Below are positions 47,801 to 49,762 of a DNA stretch of 50,737 nt, piece after piece. The first letter of the stretch is position 1; the number at the start of each line of letters is the position of its first letter. The notes under the pieces were generated by a model. The model was not told where the DNA came from. It did no database searches and saw only the letters and a program-made list of their open reading frames with translations. The translations under genes were made by a program, and so were the position numbers. Source of the stretch: Phoronis australis (Eukaryota; Phoronida; Phoronidae); assembly GCA_002633005.1 (NCBI GenBank), contig NMRA01000023.1, positions 1 to 50,737 on the forward strand, written 5' to 3'.

Positions 47801-49762
47801 AAACAGATTACAGACACCATGCAGTTGACTACATATTGCCTCAGGCTGCTAATGTTGGCATTCTCTAGATTATTGGACCCACCATAAACACATTTGTGTG
47901 TACAATAGTATCTATCAATTTTCATTTTGAAAGTCTTTTAATAGAATATTTGAATAGTTCATAAGTTTTTGAATTTTGTAAATTGAACAAGATATGTTAA
48001 TTTTACAACCTGAAACATTTTGTAAAATGCTGCCGTGTCATGTTTCTGATTAATTCTGCTGGGTGTGCAACATAATTGGGTCAGGTATCATACCACCTTG
48101 GACTTTGAGGTAAGTCATGTGTCAAACCACCGGGCAGTGGCTGGACTTTGAGGTAAGTCATGTGCCATCGTTAAATACTTGGCATGGAAATAGTCACATT
48201 TCAAGATAACTCACAAAAATAAGCAATGTTTGGTTTCCAATAAAGCTTTCAACTCTGATCTAATTCAGTCAATGGCTAAAATGCACATGCGCACAGTGTA
48301 AAAATGGCCAGTTGCCAATTTGGGCAACTAAACAAAGGGCTGCTCAAAAAGTTTGATTATAGGAGTATTTGTTCGATTTGGAAAGAATTAAAGAAATCAG
48401 ACAGCCTCAACGTGTCCCTCTATGCACAACAGATACTTAGAGCAACATGGCTTTGATGTTTTAGTCAGTGTGTAGCATAAATCATTGAAAAGCTTCAGAC
48501 GCATGAAGCGCCTATAGGAGCATCACCAACTCTTCTGGGGCCAGTTGAGAAAGGTGGCACAGTCTAGTGTGAACTCCGCTCTTATACAGTTGGACTGTGT
48601 AACAAAGCACACCTAAACAAAGGGCTGATAACCAAGCTGTAAAGCAATGAATAGATGAGACCTGAATGCTGATAAGATCTAGTCTGACCTAGCTACGAAC
48701 TCTAGAAACACAAAAACTTCAGCAGTAGTCCCAAGTCTCCACTGTACAAATCATAAAACTTCTGGCCTTGAGGGATTTTGTCCATGGTATGGTGGATTAC
48801 GCTCAGGGGCATTGGTGGCCCTAGGATTGGTGCAAAGATGTATATTAAATGTATTTTGACGTATGTCTCTCAGACTCTCTTATAATGCAGCTAGCTGACT
48901 GGCTATCTAGACAGTGAGTGATCAACGTCTCTAGCTGGCCCAGTGATTGAGCCAGTAGAAACTGTGGCCACAGTTTACTAGTACTAGAGATCACTGTCTA
49001 GTTGGCTATCGTGATTCAATACCGGCTGTCGTGACATGTCAATGCTGATTTAGCGACAATGCAAGTTAGAAACCAGTCAGACCAACTAAATACGTCAATG
49101 AATAGGGATGTAGAAACAGCACTGTGCTGGCTTAACAGTTAAATAGACCTGCCTACTCTTCTTTGTATACTAAGTGCTTCTAAATGAACGCGACAACCAC
49201 GTAGGCTAACAGGAAGCCTATGGGACACTCTTTCTTAAACTCTTTCGCCGGAGAGTTCTCCTTGGTCTTGGGCTCTATGCAGCCAAACTTGAAGGAACGT
49301 CGCAAAAACGCAAAATCACGCGATGCGTCGCAAGAAATCGGCATTCGTAGCTAAGTTTTACGCGAGAGACTGTTGCATCTACTACGGAAAAGATAGCTAT
49401 TGCCGCTGTCTCTGGTTGGTACAAGCACAATTCACCAGCAGACAGCTGCTTCGGCAGTACGGTCTGTTAGGAATCAAATTGCGTTCCCAGGTAGACTCAA
49501 GAATCTCGCGAAGGGAGCTTTTAGCTATTATAATACGTGGCAATATCTCGCGTCTATGGAACGCACGCTTGGCTGAGTCTTTGTCAAAAACTTGCGATAA
49601 CAGATCAGTGTGATAACCAACTGGCCATGCACTCAGACACTCGCTGGCCGGATTCAAGGCCTCGATGGACTTGTTGCGGCAATATTTAATGTCATCATTA
49701 TCTATAGTGTATGATGTCATCAAAACGAACTGAAGAAACGACATGAGACACAGAAATTTCAT
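2642..49762 (-). CDS. Giant multi-exon gene: lipid-transfer-protein-like N-terminus, helical region, degenerate M23/LECT2-like domain, Cys-containing C-terminal modules (continues past left edge)
   Basis: Twenty-nine exons were assembled by pairing minus-strand AG acceptors and GT donors whose phases agree. Coding length is about 4.7 kb (about 1,575 codons) without a stop at the left edge, so the gene is 3' incomplete here. Phases agree at all junctions except one, between 17988 and 16738. Two links (first exon to 47019, and 45250 to 44283) rest on weaker splice sites. N-terminal exons resemble the vitellogenin/MTP lipoprotein N domain: a beta segment followed by HEAT-like helical repeats. 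Middle exons are amphipathic helices. The 29229-24570 exons look like an M23 domain ending in a DPTKY motif. The C-terminal exons contain many cysteines. From memory of the family, not checked, similar uncharacterised large proteins occur in several marine invertebrates. A secreted or extracellular lipid-binding role is inference. Regulation is not visible. Confidence 0.8.
3113..3210. repeat. 31-bp tandem repeat, 3 copies
   Basis: The phrase gttagaatgaaggtcactaa starts at 3115, 3146 and 3177, a period of 31 bp. It is intronic. Confidence 0.9.
3821..4077. repeat. 63-bp tandem repeat, 4 near-identical copies
   Basis: tgcagtgtattatttaaaat recurs at 3821, 3884, 3947 and 4010, with a partial copy at 4073. 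Because 63 is a multiple of three, the array stays open in one frame, which yields a false repetitive reading frame on the plus strand. Copies are almost identical, so expansion is recent. Confidence 0.95.
4320..4578 (+). mobile_element. Non-autonomous insertion with hammerhead-like core and 13-bp target duplication
   Basis: The 13-mer aattctttacatt occurs exactly at 4307-4319 and 4579-4591, bracketing 259 bp. Such long direct repeats fit target-primed insertion. Inside are a 19-bp inverted pair (18 of 19 matching) and a CTGATGA...GAAAC core. Penelope-like retroelements and retrozymes are known to carry hammerhead ribozymes, and a Penelope-like origin is inferred. No coding capacity. Confidence 0.65.
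4349..4557 (+). ncRNA. Candidate hammerhead ribozyme monomer (possibly decayed)
   Basis: CTGATGA at 4510-4516 is followed by helix II (GGTGT 4518-4522 with ACACC 4534-4538), GAAA at 4539-4542, and a short helix III (GTC 4544-4546 with GAC 4552-4554) ending in TTA. Helix I is unusual. The arm just 5' of CTGATGA (4491-4509) pairs with 4349-4367, which itself follows another TTA. A complete ribozyme would therefore need tandem or circular units of about 209 nt. Position 15.2/16.2 is a C-U mismatch, so activity is doubtful in this copy. Confidence 0.5.
5292..5437 (-). CDS. Exon: linker and helix (phase 1-0)
   Basis: Acceptor GTTCTTTCAG|TTGGTG; donor TCCAAT|GTAAGA. Forty-eight codons include LNDLSTELIMCGQKSNEIMQ and LMNEIRDAMASN, a helix with one Cys. 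If the donor were not used, the frame would end 22 codons later at a TAG, so an alternative terminal exon is possible. The phase-0 link to the 2807 exon favours splicing. Confidence 0.8.
5438..6007. other. Intron without recognised features
   Basis: A 93-codon plus-strand open frame lies at 5556-5837 but has no known motif and no splice or promoter context. Nothing else was seen. Confidence 0.5.
6008..6229 (-). CDS. Exon: beta module with Cys (phase 1-1)
   Basis: Acceptor TTTATTGCAG|AGAAAA and donor GAAAATG|GTACGT; 73 codons plus one. Strands KIKVINVDVSSTFDTMIARF and YFDVTANRTHIFLIAKTLLC alternate polar and hydrophobic residues. Three Cys lie in LLCSSFLTTC and RFMCGI. There is an N-glycosylation sequon at NRT. 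It continues the module started in the 8379 exon. Confidence 0.86.
6835..6900. repeat. 33-bp direct duplication of a dispersed motif
   Basis: A unit including ttggatataagcccatgggc appears twice in tandem. A diverged copy lies at 12052-12090, and related phrases (catgcacc..atatgcgaaacatttgag) occur near 3.3, 4.1 and 12.0 kb, marking a dispersed repeat family. Confidence 0.7.
6900..7900. repeat. Degenerate 0.4-kb repeat block
   Basis: It has the same phrases as the blocks at 20.9 and 36.4 kb (gccactagga, ccaaattt..ataaaaat, gtttggtagat) at roughly 0.2-0.4 kb intervals. It is too diverged to define unit ends by eye. Confidence 0.6.
8164..8379 (-). CDS. Exon: Cys-rich module (phase 1-1)
   Basis: Acceptor CCATTTCTAG|TGTGTC and donor TTATCCG|GTGAGT; 71 codons plus one. 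Six cysteines lie in CPHFLGG, VYCEPHYDCLGLTC, KYMC and VDICG, followed by beta strands (KLIFKVGVGANQTTMKMKL). From memory, unverified, C-x-P-x-x-D-C-L-G-L-T-C recurs in uncharacterised large invertebrate proteins with this domain order. The Cys spacing suggests an extracellular disulfide-bonded module. Confidence 0.87.
8529..8643. repeat. 23-bp minisatellite, 5 copies
   Basis: The unit gtttgtgaagggtgagccta plus tat is repeated with one or two substitutions in the first copy. It is intronic, 150 bp upstream (minus sense) of the Cys-rich exon. Confidence 0.93.
9253..9424. repeat. 12-bp minisatellite, about 14 copies
   Basis: The unit gttgatgtctat is repeated nearly perfectly, with one variant near the end. 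All three plus-strand frames and two minus-strand frames are open through it, so the open frames here are artefacts. Confidence 0.97.
9776..9926. repeat. 19-bp minisatellite, about 8 copies
   Basis: The unit cccatcaacaccacacaaa is repeated almost exactly inside the retroelement remnant. Confidence 0.96.
10009..10385 (+). pseudogene. Decayed GIY-YIG endonuclease fragment
   Basis: The recognisable blocks are Y-V-E-E-T-K-Q-A at about 10020 (normally Y-I/V-G-E-T-K), TILDREENWFKRGVKEA at about 10150-10200, PSLNRQGG at about 10228-10250, and a downstream basic region. At least two frame changes and an early stop separate them. Only the C-terminal half is present, and the catalytic GIY...YIG start is missing. 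It cannot make a protein. Confidence 0.6.
10426..11538. other. Intron, AT-rich with weak repeats
   Basis: At 10980-11160 there are four to five diverged copies of a phrase (ggtcacc..taattacctcatgtcatcta) about 37 bp long. At 11230-11345 the phrase agattaataaaa..ttatcttgg recurs three times. No coding evidence. Confidence 0.6.
11539..11670 (-). CDS. Exon: segment preceding the Cys-rich module (phase 1-1)
   Basis: Acceptor TTGTTACAG|ACACAT is good. Two donors are possible. TACAAAA|GTAGGT was chosen because its phase fits the 8379 exon; GCG|GTATAC would not. Forty-three codons include TFTVIHPTMWSPSTINRKLR and DGYGYRVALINKLYQAVYK. Confidence 0.72.
12643..13288 (+). mobile_element. Solo LTR (646 bp) with 4-bp target duplication
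   Basis: It starts TGTAAC and ends GTTACA, with CTTT directly on both sides (12639-12642 and 13289-13292). Inside are a TATA-like box at 13098-13104, a polyadenylation signal AATAAA at 13181-13186, and two copies of a GC-rich motif (tcgggctcctcccga). The termini and the 4-bp duplication fit a Gypsy- or BEL-type LTR retrotransposon. There is no internal coding region, so it is a solo LTR left by recombination. It lies in an intron, antisense to the host gene. Confidence 0.82.
13744..14020. repeat. 39-bp minisatellite, about 7 copies
   Basis: The unit contains atggatgtcaggatggctat followed by acgtaacaatcaacagaca, with a variant acacag half. Because 39 is a multiple of three, one frame stays open and gives a false 138-codon repetitive protein. 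Confidence 0.95.
14440..15560. other. CpG-richer non-repetitive patch inside a 4.9-kb intron
   Basis: CpG-containing words (gatgcgtcgctgaatcgcga, gtgcgggtcatcgacgatag) cluster here, unlike the surrounding intron. A good plus-strand donor (tgcaag|gtgagt, near 15052) and an acceptor-like tgtgcacag|gccgac follow. This may be an alternative promoter, a nested non-coding gene or an inserted fragment. The 75-codon plus-strand frame at 15081 has no recognised motif. Confidence 0.3.
16003..16510. repeat. Minisatellite with 130-bp higher-order unit
   Basis: The basic phrase aggtaggtacaccagacttc plus agtgtttggacatgtaa is about 36 bp. A compound 130-bp block at 16140-16269 is repeated almost exactly at 16270-16399. 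It lies 80 bp from the 16593-16738 exon donor. Confidence 0.9.
16593..16738 (-). CDS. Exon: helical segment (phase 2-1)
   Basis: Acceptor TGTATTTCAG|CACATC and donor GTGCGG|GTGAGA; 48 codons plus one. SKIWSIAERFDVGHFSLDFV is followed by VDLFKKKKLVDRVDALNILI and KKLEDCA. It joins the downstream exon in phase, but the upstream junction is unresolved. Confidence 0.82.
16940..17397. mobile_element. Near-palindromic element, about 190-bp inverted arms, 73-bp spacer, TTAA at both ends
   Basis: The left arm 16940-17130 is the reverse complement of 17204-17397 with some substitutions and a short indel; the spacer is 17131-17203. Ends read TTAAAAACCGGACGAT and the matching complement. Each arm contains a CTGATGA-like / GAAACG core: intact CTGATGA on the minus strand of the left arm, CAGATGATGTCT..AGACGAAACG on the plus strand of the right. 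This suggests inverted Penelope-like terminal sequences, or a foldback element. Confidence 0.75.
17468..17698. repeat. 17-bp minisatellite, about 13 copies
   Basis: The unit acaagttgcacctacca is nearly exact; the last copies change to actcgttgcacctacca. Open in several frames because it lacks stops; not coding. Confidence 0.96.
17988..18048 (-). CDS. Tentative short exon, donor uncertain (phase 2-0)
   Basis: Acceptor ACTGCACAG|GTTTGT is good, and the in-phase frame reads FVDKILINKNYATIAHKTGR before a stop at about 17977. The only GT before that stop is a weak donor (GGAAGG|GTACCT). A much better donor (CTCA|GTAAGT, 17893) lies downstream and would fit the next exon's phase by length, but the frame in between holds three stops. 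Either a small exon is missing, the sequence contains an error, or this exon is broken. Confidence 0.4.
18237..18362 (-). CDS. Exon: linker and helix (phase 2-2)
   Basis: Acceptor TTTTTTGCAG|GTATAC with a long pyrimidine tract; donor GGAGGAGA|GTAAGT. Forty-one codons plus 2 bases: YTKPEEPYRPIIIDPMAKRP, then LTEELKGVIDFVNDVKALLG. It continues the previous exon in phase. Confidence 0.86.
18888..19770 (-). mobile_element. 5'-truncated LINE fragment (Jockey/CR1-type reverse transcriptase C-terminus)
   Basis: Minus-strand frames carry typical non-LTR retrotransposon phrases just past the catalytic region: IDAWLVKNKLTLNVDKTKVM at 19600-19700, then across stops and frameshifts the region around 19300-19500, then RLQKFENKAGRLILNYSG and LVRRRAFHLNLMVYKVTHNL. 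It ends in a (AATA)n-like tail (18888-18905), as LINE 3' ends do. It has several stops, is inactive, and lies in sense in a host intron. Confidence 0.78.
19959..20089 (-). CDS. Exon: charged helix after M23-like domain (phase 0-2)
   Basis: Acceptor ATTTTGCAG|GATTGC and donor AAGAACAG|GTAAGC; 43 codons plus 2 bases. A short strand (RSVTILGVQVDIGSF) is followed by a Lys/Glu-rich helix (KDKEQKKKELKRDVKRKQDE) that could be a single alpha helix or coiled coil. Confidence 0.87.
20205..20424. repeat. 67-bp tandem repeat, about 3 copies
   Basis: gcacactatcctaaccctaa recurs near 20225, 20292 and 20360. The phrase cctaaccctaa resembles telomeric hexamers by chance within a longer unit. It is intronic, next to the 20089 acceptor. 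Confidence 0.88.
21384..21718. repeat. 31-bp minisatellite, about 11 copies
   Basis: The unit aggaactgtgaagtgaaaag plus taggaaaaagt has few variants (gataaa, gaaaaa). Three minus-strand frames are open through it; not coding. Confidence 0.95.
22104..22203. repeat. About 49-bp direct repeat, 2 copies
   Basis: The phrase agtccagtgataaggtca followed by cactggtactggagtctc occurs twice. Confidence 0.85.
23361..23374 (+). promoter_or_regulatory. CTCF-consensus-like box in repeat
   Basis: CCACTAGGGGGCAC fits the CTCF core CCASYAGRKGGCRS at every position. Further matches or near matches lie at 23838-23851 (identical), 24244-24257 (last base A), 23072-23085 and 36986-36999 (CCACCAGGTGGCAC, full match). 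Binding is not shown; the consensus comes from vertebrates and flies. Confidence 0.4.
24570..24801 (-). CDS. Exon: end of M23/LECT2-like domain lacking H-x-H, plus DPTKY tail (phase 2-0)
   Basis: Acceptor TTCAACAG|GGCAGT and donor GTGCAG|GTAAGA; 77 codons. VSGKPVKAGEPIGTMKKS is the V-x-x-G-x-x-V-x-x-G-x-x-I-G turn conserved in M23 domains. The following strand, where zinc-binding H-x-H is expected, reads NFMFVSVREM, so both His are Phe. The end EWMDPTKYTERN matches the D-P-T-x-Y-L tail of LECT2-type M23 domains. All four zinc ligands seem lost, suggesting a binding rather than a peptidase function. Confidence 0.9.
25502..25772. repeat. 35-39-bp minisatellite, 7-8 copies
   Basis: The phrase cttgggctgaatctggccaa plus acagagatgcaatatata is repeated with small length differences. 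It ends 10 bp from the 25783 exon donor but does not include it. Confidence 0.94.
25783..25910 (-). CDS. Exon: core strands of M23/LECT2-like domain (phase 0-2)
   Basis: Acceptor GATTTTGTAG|ATTGTC and donor AACCGATC|GTAAGT; 42 codons plus 2 bases. It starts IVAPVTGVYYYERLPRQRIR, the V-x-A-P-x-x-G-x-V strand of M23 peptidases. A basic beta segment follows (ISMKKYVIFLYNIKYNR), where family members carry the strand leading to the H-x-H loop. Confidence 0.88.
26084..26310. repeat. 15-bp minisatellite, about 15 copies
   Basis: The unit gtaactgtcactacg is repeated nearly exactly. It is open in three frames on both strands and yields false Val/Thr-rich or Ser/Asp-rich proteins. Confidence 0.96.
26311..29039. 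other. Long intron without recognised features
   Basis: Several 60-120-codon plus-strand frames (26749, 27058, 28280, 28504) and a minus-strand frame at 27557-27769 lack known motifs or phase-compatible splice sites. The phrase gcaacctgggatttt recurs three times near 28790-28960. No repeat array or RNA gene was seen. Confidence 0.5.
29040..29229 (-). CDS. Exon: RTRR furin-like site and start of M23/LECT2-like domain (phase 2-0)
   Basis: Acceptor ACTCTGCAG|TTCTAC and donor ACAAAAG|GTAAGT; 63 codons. After a helix comes KKFPRTRRSGANDEYG, a strict R-x-R-R convertase site. Then NGLYSNKTEGIGIMLLADVA matches the opening of M23 domains, where H-x-G-I-D normally supplies the first two zinc ligands. 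Here it reads T-E-G-I-G, so both His and Asp appear replaced. The fold assignment rests on this pattern plus the next two exons. Confidence 0.88.
29620..29777 (-). CDS. Exon: long amphipathic helix (phase 0-2)
   Basis: Acceptor CATTCTAG|GATCAA; donor AAGTCACT|GTAAGT. Fifty-two codons plus 2 bases: DQQQKEIGMKFISALSNLLE, then FEYLFKPLYDLYKSVLTFYN and IKDFIDIIKS. It is strongly helical with aromatic residues at regular spacing and is the last helical exon before the M23-like part. Confidence 0.88.
30010..30244. repeat. About 47-bp array carrying minus-strand splice-donor copies
   Basis: Five to six copies of a unit like caagctctcaggcaagtgcc plus tcctagtggacaaataactta. On the minus strand each contains a GTAAGTTATTTGTCCACTAGG-like run equivalent to the donor of the 30863 exon. 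A continuation at 30736-30880 leads directly into the exon edge, and an inserted 491-bp element separates the two parts. Confidence 0.8.
30245..30735. mobile_element. 491-bp inverted-repeat element (MITE-like) inserted in a minisatellite
   Basis: The ends are about 58-bp imperfect inverted repeats: ctcaggatggcgctgatcgg on the left, complemented by ctgatcagcgccatcttgag on the right. The flanking 7-mer aagctct is at 30238-30244 and 30736-30742, consistent with a target duplication, though this word is also part of the array unit. There is no coding capacity, so it is probably a non-autonomous DNA transposon. Confidence 0.68.
30736..30880. repeat. Exon-proximal part of donor-carrying array
   Basis: Three units (30736-30780, 30781-30830, 30831-30880), the last overlapping the true exon end and its donor at 30861-30862. 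The phrase ataacttaccatgcccttaa at the exon edge matches aaaacttaccatgctcttaa one unit away. Confidence 0.75.
30791..30806 (-). promoter_or_regulatory. Full CTCF-consensus-like site in donor array
   Basis: On the minus strand CCACTAGGGGGCAGCA matches the extended CTCF core. Neighbouring array units have decayed versions (CCACTAGAAGGCA, CCACTGGGGTGCA). Occupancy is unknown. Confidence 0.4.
30863..31094 (-). CDS. Exon: helical segment with hydrophobic ends (phase 2-0)
   Basis: Acceptor CTAACCCAG|GATTTC and donor GGGCATG|GTAAGT; 77 codons. It opens with MAMFMLVGAKKRMEINFPIK, has a loop (GGNLPYWMTPGEDL), a helix (DLAFATKEVVNMLKTF), then a glycine-rich end (LPFRIGVGATGLKGM). The 3' edge and donor resemble the unit of an intronic array that follows immediately on the minus strand. 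Confidence 0.87.
31095..32919. other. Intron with a possible BED/hAT-type zinc-finger relic
   Basis: On the minus strand around 32225-32120 an interrupted frame reads FCKR(stop) and then MENHLKTMKHKKEKRFL. A C-x2-C...H-x5-H finger of the BED/hAT kind would result if the stop were once a Cys codon. The region 32440-32600 has short inverted words (tccgc/gcgga). Otherwise AT-rich and featureless. Confidence 0.3.
32920..33062 (-). CDS. Exon: amphipathic helices (phase 0-2)
   Basis: Acceptor CTGCTTTCAG|GCAATT and donor TTCATTAG|GTACAT; 47 codons plus 2 bases. The peptide AILDAVQVTIPYTIEQFEKT then IMESLGELINAPSSALEGLG continues the helical run. Confidence 0.86.
33527..33718 (-). CDS. Exon: amphipathic helices (phase 0-0)
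   Basis: Acceptor TTTTTGTAG|GCTCTG and donor GTAACG|GTAATA bound 64 codons. Residues read FSQTIMDLPKNIVKTAEALS, then WMEKTTDCLPWVKAIRKVIL and VKFFIDDVKMDIENFV: long amphipathic helices with one Cys. The phase-0 boundaries on both sides of this exon and the previous one suggest a repeated helical unit. Confidence 0.88.
34371..34511 (-). CDS. Exon: amphipathic helices (phase 0-0)
   Basis: Acceptor CATTTTCAG|GACTTT and donor TTTCAA|GTAAGT bound 47 codons. The peptide is helical with regular aromatic and aliphatic spacing (VQDLVNIFDVLYDKF and IEDAIDWFMNLMHL). It begins a run of helical exons without recognisable domain signatures, which might form a lipid-binding or elongated bundle. Confidence 0.88.
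34512..36370. other. Intron without recognised features
   Basis: Short open frames on both strands (35029, 35400, 35764) have no motifs or phase-compatible splice sites. No repeat arrays were seen. Confidence 0.5.
36380..37420. repeat. 0.4-kb repeat block with CTCF-like box
   Basis: Landmark A (aaatggtcc/ccaccagttggtgcaga) lies near 36437, 36825 and 37270. Landmark B is at 36986-36999 (CCACCAGGTGGCAC). Same orientation and phrasing as the 20.9-24.4 kb block. Open frames in it are shadows of a repeat. Confidence 0.68.
37521..37666 (-). CDS. Exon: beta-sheet segment (phase 1-0)
   Basis: Acceptor GATGTTTCAG|AACCCT. The donor is TCG|GTAATG, chosen over GTG|GTAACA because its phase 0 joins the next exon. 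Forty-eight codons include SEGLFMIDVFDTAYVTANLG and a strand with one Cys (RLQVCFRGNIRYNL). The acceptor and the first 30-odd coding bases recur, diverged, about 175 bp upstream in the intron. Confidence 0.85.
37667..37850. repeat. Diverged copies of an exon 5' edge and its acceptor
   Basis: On the minus strand, 37850-37810 reads TTTTTTCAG|AACCCCTTGATG and then TGTTTATGATTGATGTC, parallel to the true exon start TTTCAG|AACCCTCTGAAG and TGTTTATGATTGACGTC. A weaker copy (GGTTTCTGAAACATCAACC on plus) lies near 37725-37745. The copies do not continue as a full exon. Confidence 0.72.
38010..38085. repeat. 36-bp tandem repeat, 2-3 copies
   Basis: The phrase ttcattcgcttctgtaaaca plus gacatgcctcacag is repeated; intronic, 80 bp from the 38161 exon. 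Confidence 0.85.
38161..38342 (-). CDS. Exon: beta-sheet segment after helical domain (phase 2-1)
   Basis: Acceptor GTCTTTTCAG|ACGCAA; donor AAACTGC|GTGAGT. Sixty codons plus one. After a basic linker (SNRDKRDIKD) come alternating hydrophobic strands: AAFSWDIEIPGFSWTKVIGS and TSFGITLRNKMTLKL. In large lipid transfer proteins the helical domain is followed by lipid-cavity beta sheets, and this fits that position. It cannot be assigned to a named domain by eye. Confidence 0.88.
38343..39746. other. Intron with three short direct duplications
   Basis: These are 38543-38634 (about 46 bp, acagactgga..ggtgggtgaatt), 38712-38790 (about 40 bp, tttagtacttaacccgaagg) and 39555-39640 (about 48 bp, tgttctct..catagtccac), two copies each. 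No coding signal. Confidence 0.7.
39747..39877 (-). CDS. Exon: last HEAT-like helices (phase 0-2)
   Basis: Acceptor TTATTGAAG|AGTGCT and donor ATACTAAG|GTACAG; 43 codons plus 2 bases. The peptide SAEVLINLAFHDHHDVVRQQ then AYRTYTEHPKRYQL is a HEAT helix (A-x-x-L-x-x-x-A-x-x-D-x-x-x-V-V-R-x-x-A) that continues directly from the preceding exon. It probably ends the alpha-helical lipid-transfer domain. Confidence 0.9.
40023..40164. repeat. 24-bp minisatellite, 6 copies
   Basis: The unit actgtctagggtgggactct plus cctc is nearly exact; it is open in one frame because 24 is a multiple of three. Confidence 0.95.
40415..40611 (-). CDS. Exon: HEAT-like helices with RTKR furin-like site and acidic Tyr cluster (phase 1-0)
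   Basis: Acceptor TGTTTTCAG|ATCGCA and donor GATGAG|GTAAGG. The exon starts RTKRSADDMDYDYEYY: a dibasic R-x-K-R proprotein-convertase consensus followed directly by an acidic Tyr-rich stretch of the kind used for Tyr sulfation. Then come LHALGNAAHHTSFKLFKRYA and HSAWRRAALEAMKFYPHDE, classic HEAT-like helices (LGN, and S-x-x-R-x-A-A-x-x-A) of lipid transfer proteins. A processing loop inserted between HEAT helices is inferred, not shown. Confidence 0.9.
40612..43159. other. Intron with minor repeats
   Basis: At 41270-41415 a phrase of about 62 bp (taccaccatctacagtcagttcacag-like, then gatgtaaatgtg) recurs two to three times. At 42430-42490 a 27-bp phrase (ccatttgctccctggcccac..) occurs twice, followed by a pyrimidine/C-rich stretch to 42660. 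No exon was found and the splice phase across the intron is consistent. Confidence 0.6.
43160..43318 (-). CDS. Exon: HEAT-like helix pair (phase 1-1)
   Basis: Acceptor TTGAATAG|GCATGG and donor CACCATG|GTAAGC give 159 bp. An alternative acceptor 12 bp downstream is also in phase. The peptide contains LTLRRACLTVGSMASSLN, the L-x-x-A-x-L-x-x-G-S-x-A-S helix typical of vitellogenin-N helical repeats, then ARAALIVGHLTSWLERHH. The conserved small residues at the helix crossing (GSMAS) support the assignment. Confidence 0.86.
43563..43617 (-). CDS. Short exon in HEAT-like region (phase 0-1)
   Basis: A strong pyrimidine tract and acceptor (CGTTTCAG|GCTTCA) and donor CATG|GTAAGA bound 18 codons plus one base. 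The helix-forming peptide ASVKAVEELCFGKDFEYH follows the preceding exon in phase and fits another helix of the lipid-transfer helical domain. Confidence 0.82.
43994..44283 (-). CDS. Exon: first HEAT-like helices of lipid-transfer-like domain (phase 1-0)
   Basis: Acceptor TATTGTAG|CAAATA and donor ATTGAG|GTGAGT bound 290 bp, the longest internal exon. The peptide is helical: ECVRRLRVTLKAMVDADIEK, a Cys pair in RPNCENGTVCF, HVMIDMIAGLDTPISQRMIL, and EEMRKALIHFALLKHPIE. The spacing (L/V-x-x-LR, a short Cys loop, D-x-x-A-G-x-x-x-P-x-x-x-x-x-I, then a helix ending in HP) is that of the vitellogenin/MTP alpha-helical domain, where helix pairs carry a GT or LD turn. The Cys loop would form a disulfide, as in that family. 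Confidence 0.88.
44637..44957. repeat. 22-bp minisatellite, about 15 copies
   Basis: The unit tctcaagcaagtattgttac plus aa has sparse variants (tactac, ttattac). It creates open frames of 154-210 codons on the plus strand in all three frames, which are artefacts. Confidence 0.97.
45093..45153 (-). CDS. Tentative small exon bridging beta barrel and HEAT-like region (phase 0-1)
   Basis: The exons on either side (45250 ending in phase 0, 44283 needing two bases) cannot be joined directly. This 61-bp segment has a good donor (GCACAG|GTGAAT) and exactly the phase needed on both sides. It would add 20 codons with the motif CCTLTCC. The acceptor (ACATAAAG|TTCACT) lacks a pyrimidine tract, so this is one possible solution only. 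Confidence 0.3.
45250..45371 (-). CDS. Exon: end of lipid-transfer-like beta barrel (phase 1-0)
   Basis: Acceptor CCGCCAG|ATTTCC; donor GAACAG|GTTAGT. The first two bases complete an Asp codon from the upstream exon, then 40 codons follow. The peptide has alternating hydrophobic residues (MSHTHLHLTNQ) like the last barrel strand of lipoprotein N-domains, then a basic amphipathic stretch (FKMVRHTLVKQSIEVEQ) that would lead into the helical part. Confidence 0.8.
45538..45625. repeat. About 40-bp direct duplication
   Basis: The phrase acttgacattccaaacatgg plus ctgcactctcgatgtt occurs twice with two changes. Confidence 0.85.
45788..46008. repeat. 43-bp tandem repeat, 5 copies, including a real splice donor
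   Basis: The word ctacttt recurs at 45831, 45874, 45917, 45960 and 46003, exactly 43 bp apart. The last unit contains the 3' end and donor of the 45998-46145 exon. Copies of GGTG|GTGAGTTAG lie at 45953, 45910, 45867 and 45824 (GT positions on the minus strand). Confidence 0.95.
45998..46145 (-). CDS. Exon: lipid-transfer-like beta barrel (phase 0-1)
   Basis: Acceptor CTTCTAG|ACAGTG; donor GGTGGTG|GTGAGT. It has 49 codons plus 1 base. The peptide TVHISNEGTIHRVESVDKII followed by an acidic, Leu-rich stretch matches the lipoprotein N-domain pattern Y-x-I-x-x-x-G-x-I-x-x-V-x-x-x-E in vitellogenins and MTP. The donor and the last exon bases belong to a 43-bp tandem repeat that extends into the intron, so four further copies of the same 5' splice site follow it. 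Reading through the true donor meets a stop within 14 codons. Confidence 0.82.
46873..47019 (-). CDS. Exon: N-terminal beta segment of lipid-transfer-like domain (phase 0-0)
   Basis: Acceptor TTTTTGTAG|CTTAGT and donor GACAAG|GTAACT bound 49 codons. The peptide is hydrophilic, with a basic KFKKRE stretch and then an acidic, Tyr-rich SGEYEYEVDHYSDGVRI segment. The pattern G-x-Y/C-x-x-x-Y-x-V followed by a charged beta strand recalls the vitellogenin N-domain strand that reads G-E-C-x-x-x-Y-x-V, with Tyr here in place of the usual Cys. A second frame is also open, but only this one joins the following exon in phase. Confidence 0.7.
47020..49435. other. Putative first intron, mostly featureless
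   Basis: A hairpin of short repeats (gagaatctcactgga and its complement) lies at 47127-47176. An imperfect inverted region (gtctagatagcc-like words) is at 48885-49015. A 28-bp phrase with ggactttgaggtaagtcatg occurs twice near 48098-48162. An unseen exon of the gene may lie here, since the expected N-terminal lipid-transfer strands are missing. Confidence 0.45.
49436..49762 (-). CDS. Possible first coding exon with signal peptide
   Basis: An ATG at 49762 opens 109 codons. Residues 1-18 (MKFLCLMSFLQFVLMTSY) look like a secretion signal: one Lys, then a hydrophobic core. It is followed by a polar segment with Cys at 28 and 42 and two near the end (YCRSSC). The chosen donor is CTG|GTGAAT, phase 0, which suits the phase-0 start of the 47019 exon. 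If not spliced there, the frame runs 12 codons further to a stop. The segment has no clear homology to the usual vitellogenin N-terminus, and more exons may lie between it and 47019. It could also be a chance open frame. Confidence 0.42.
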
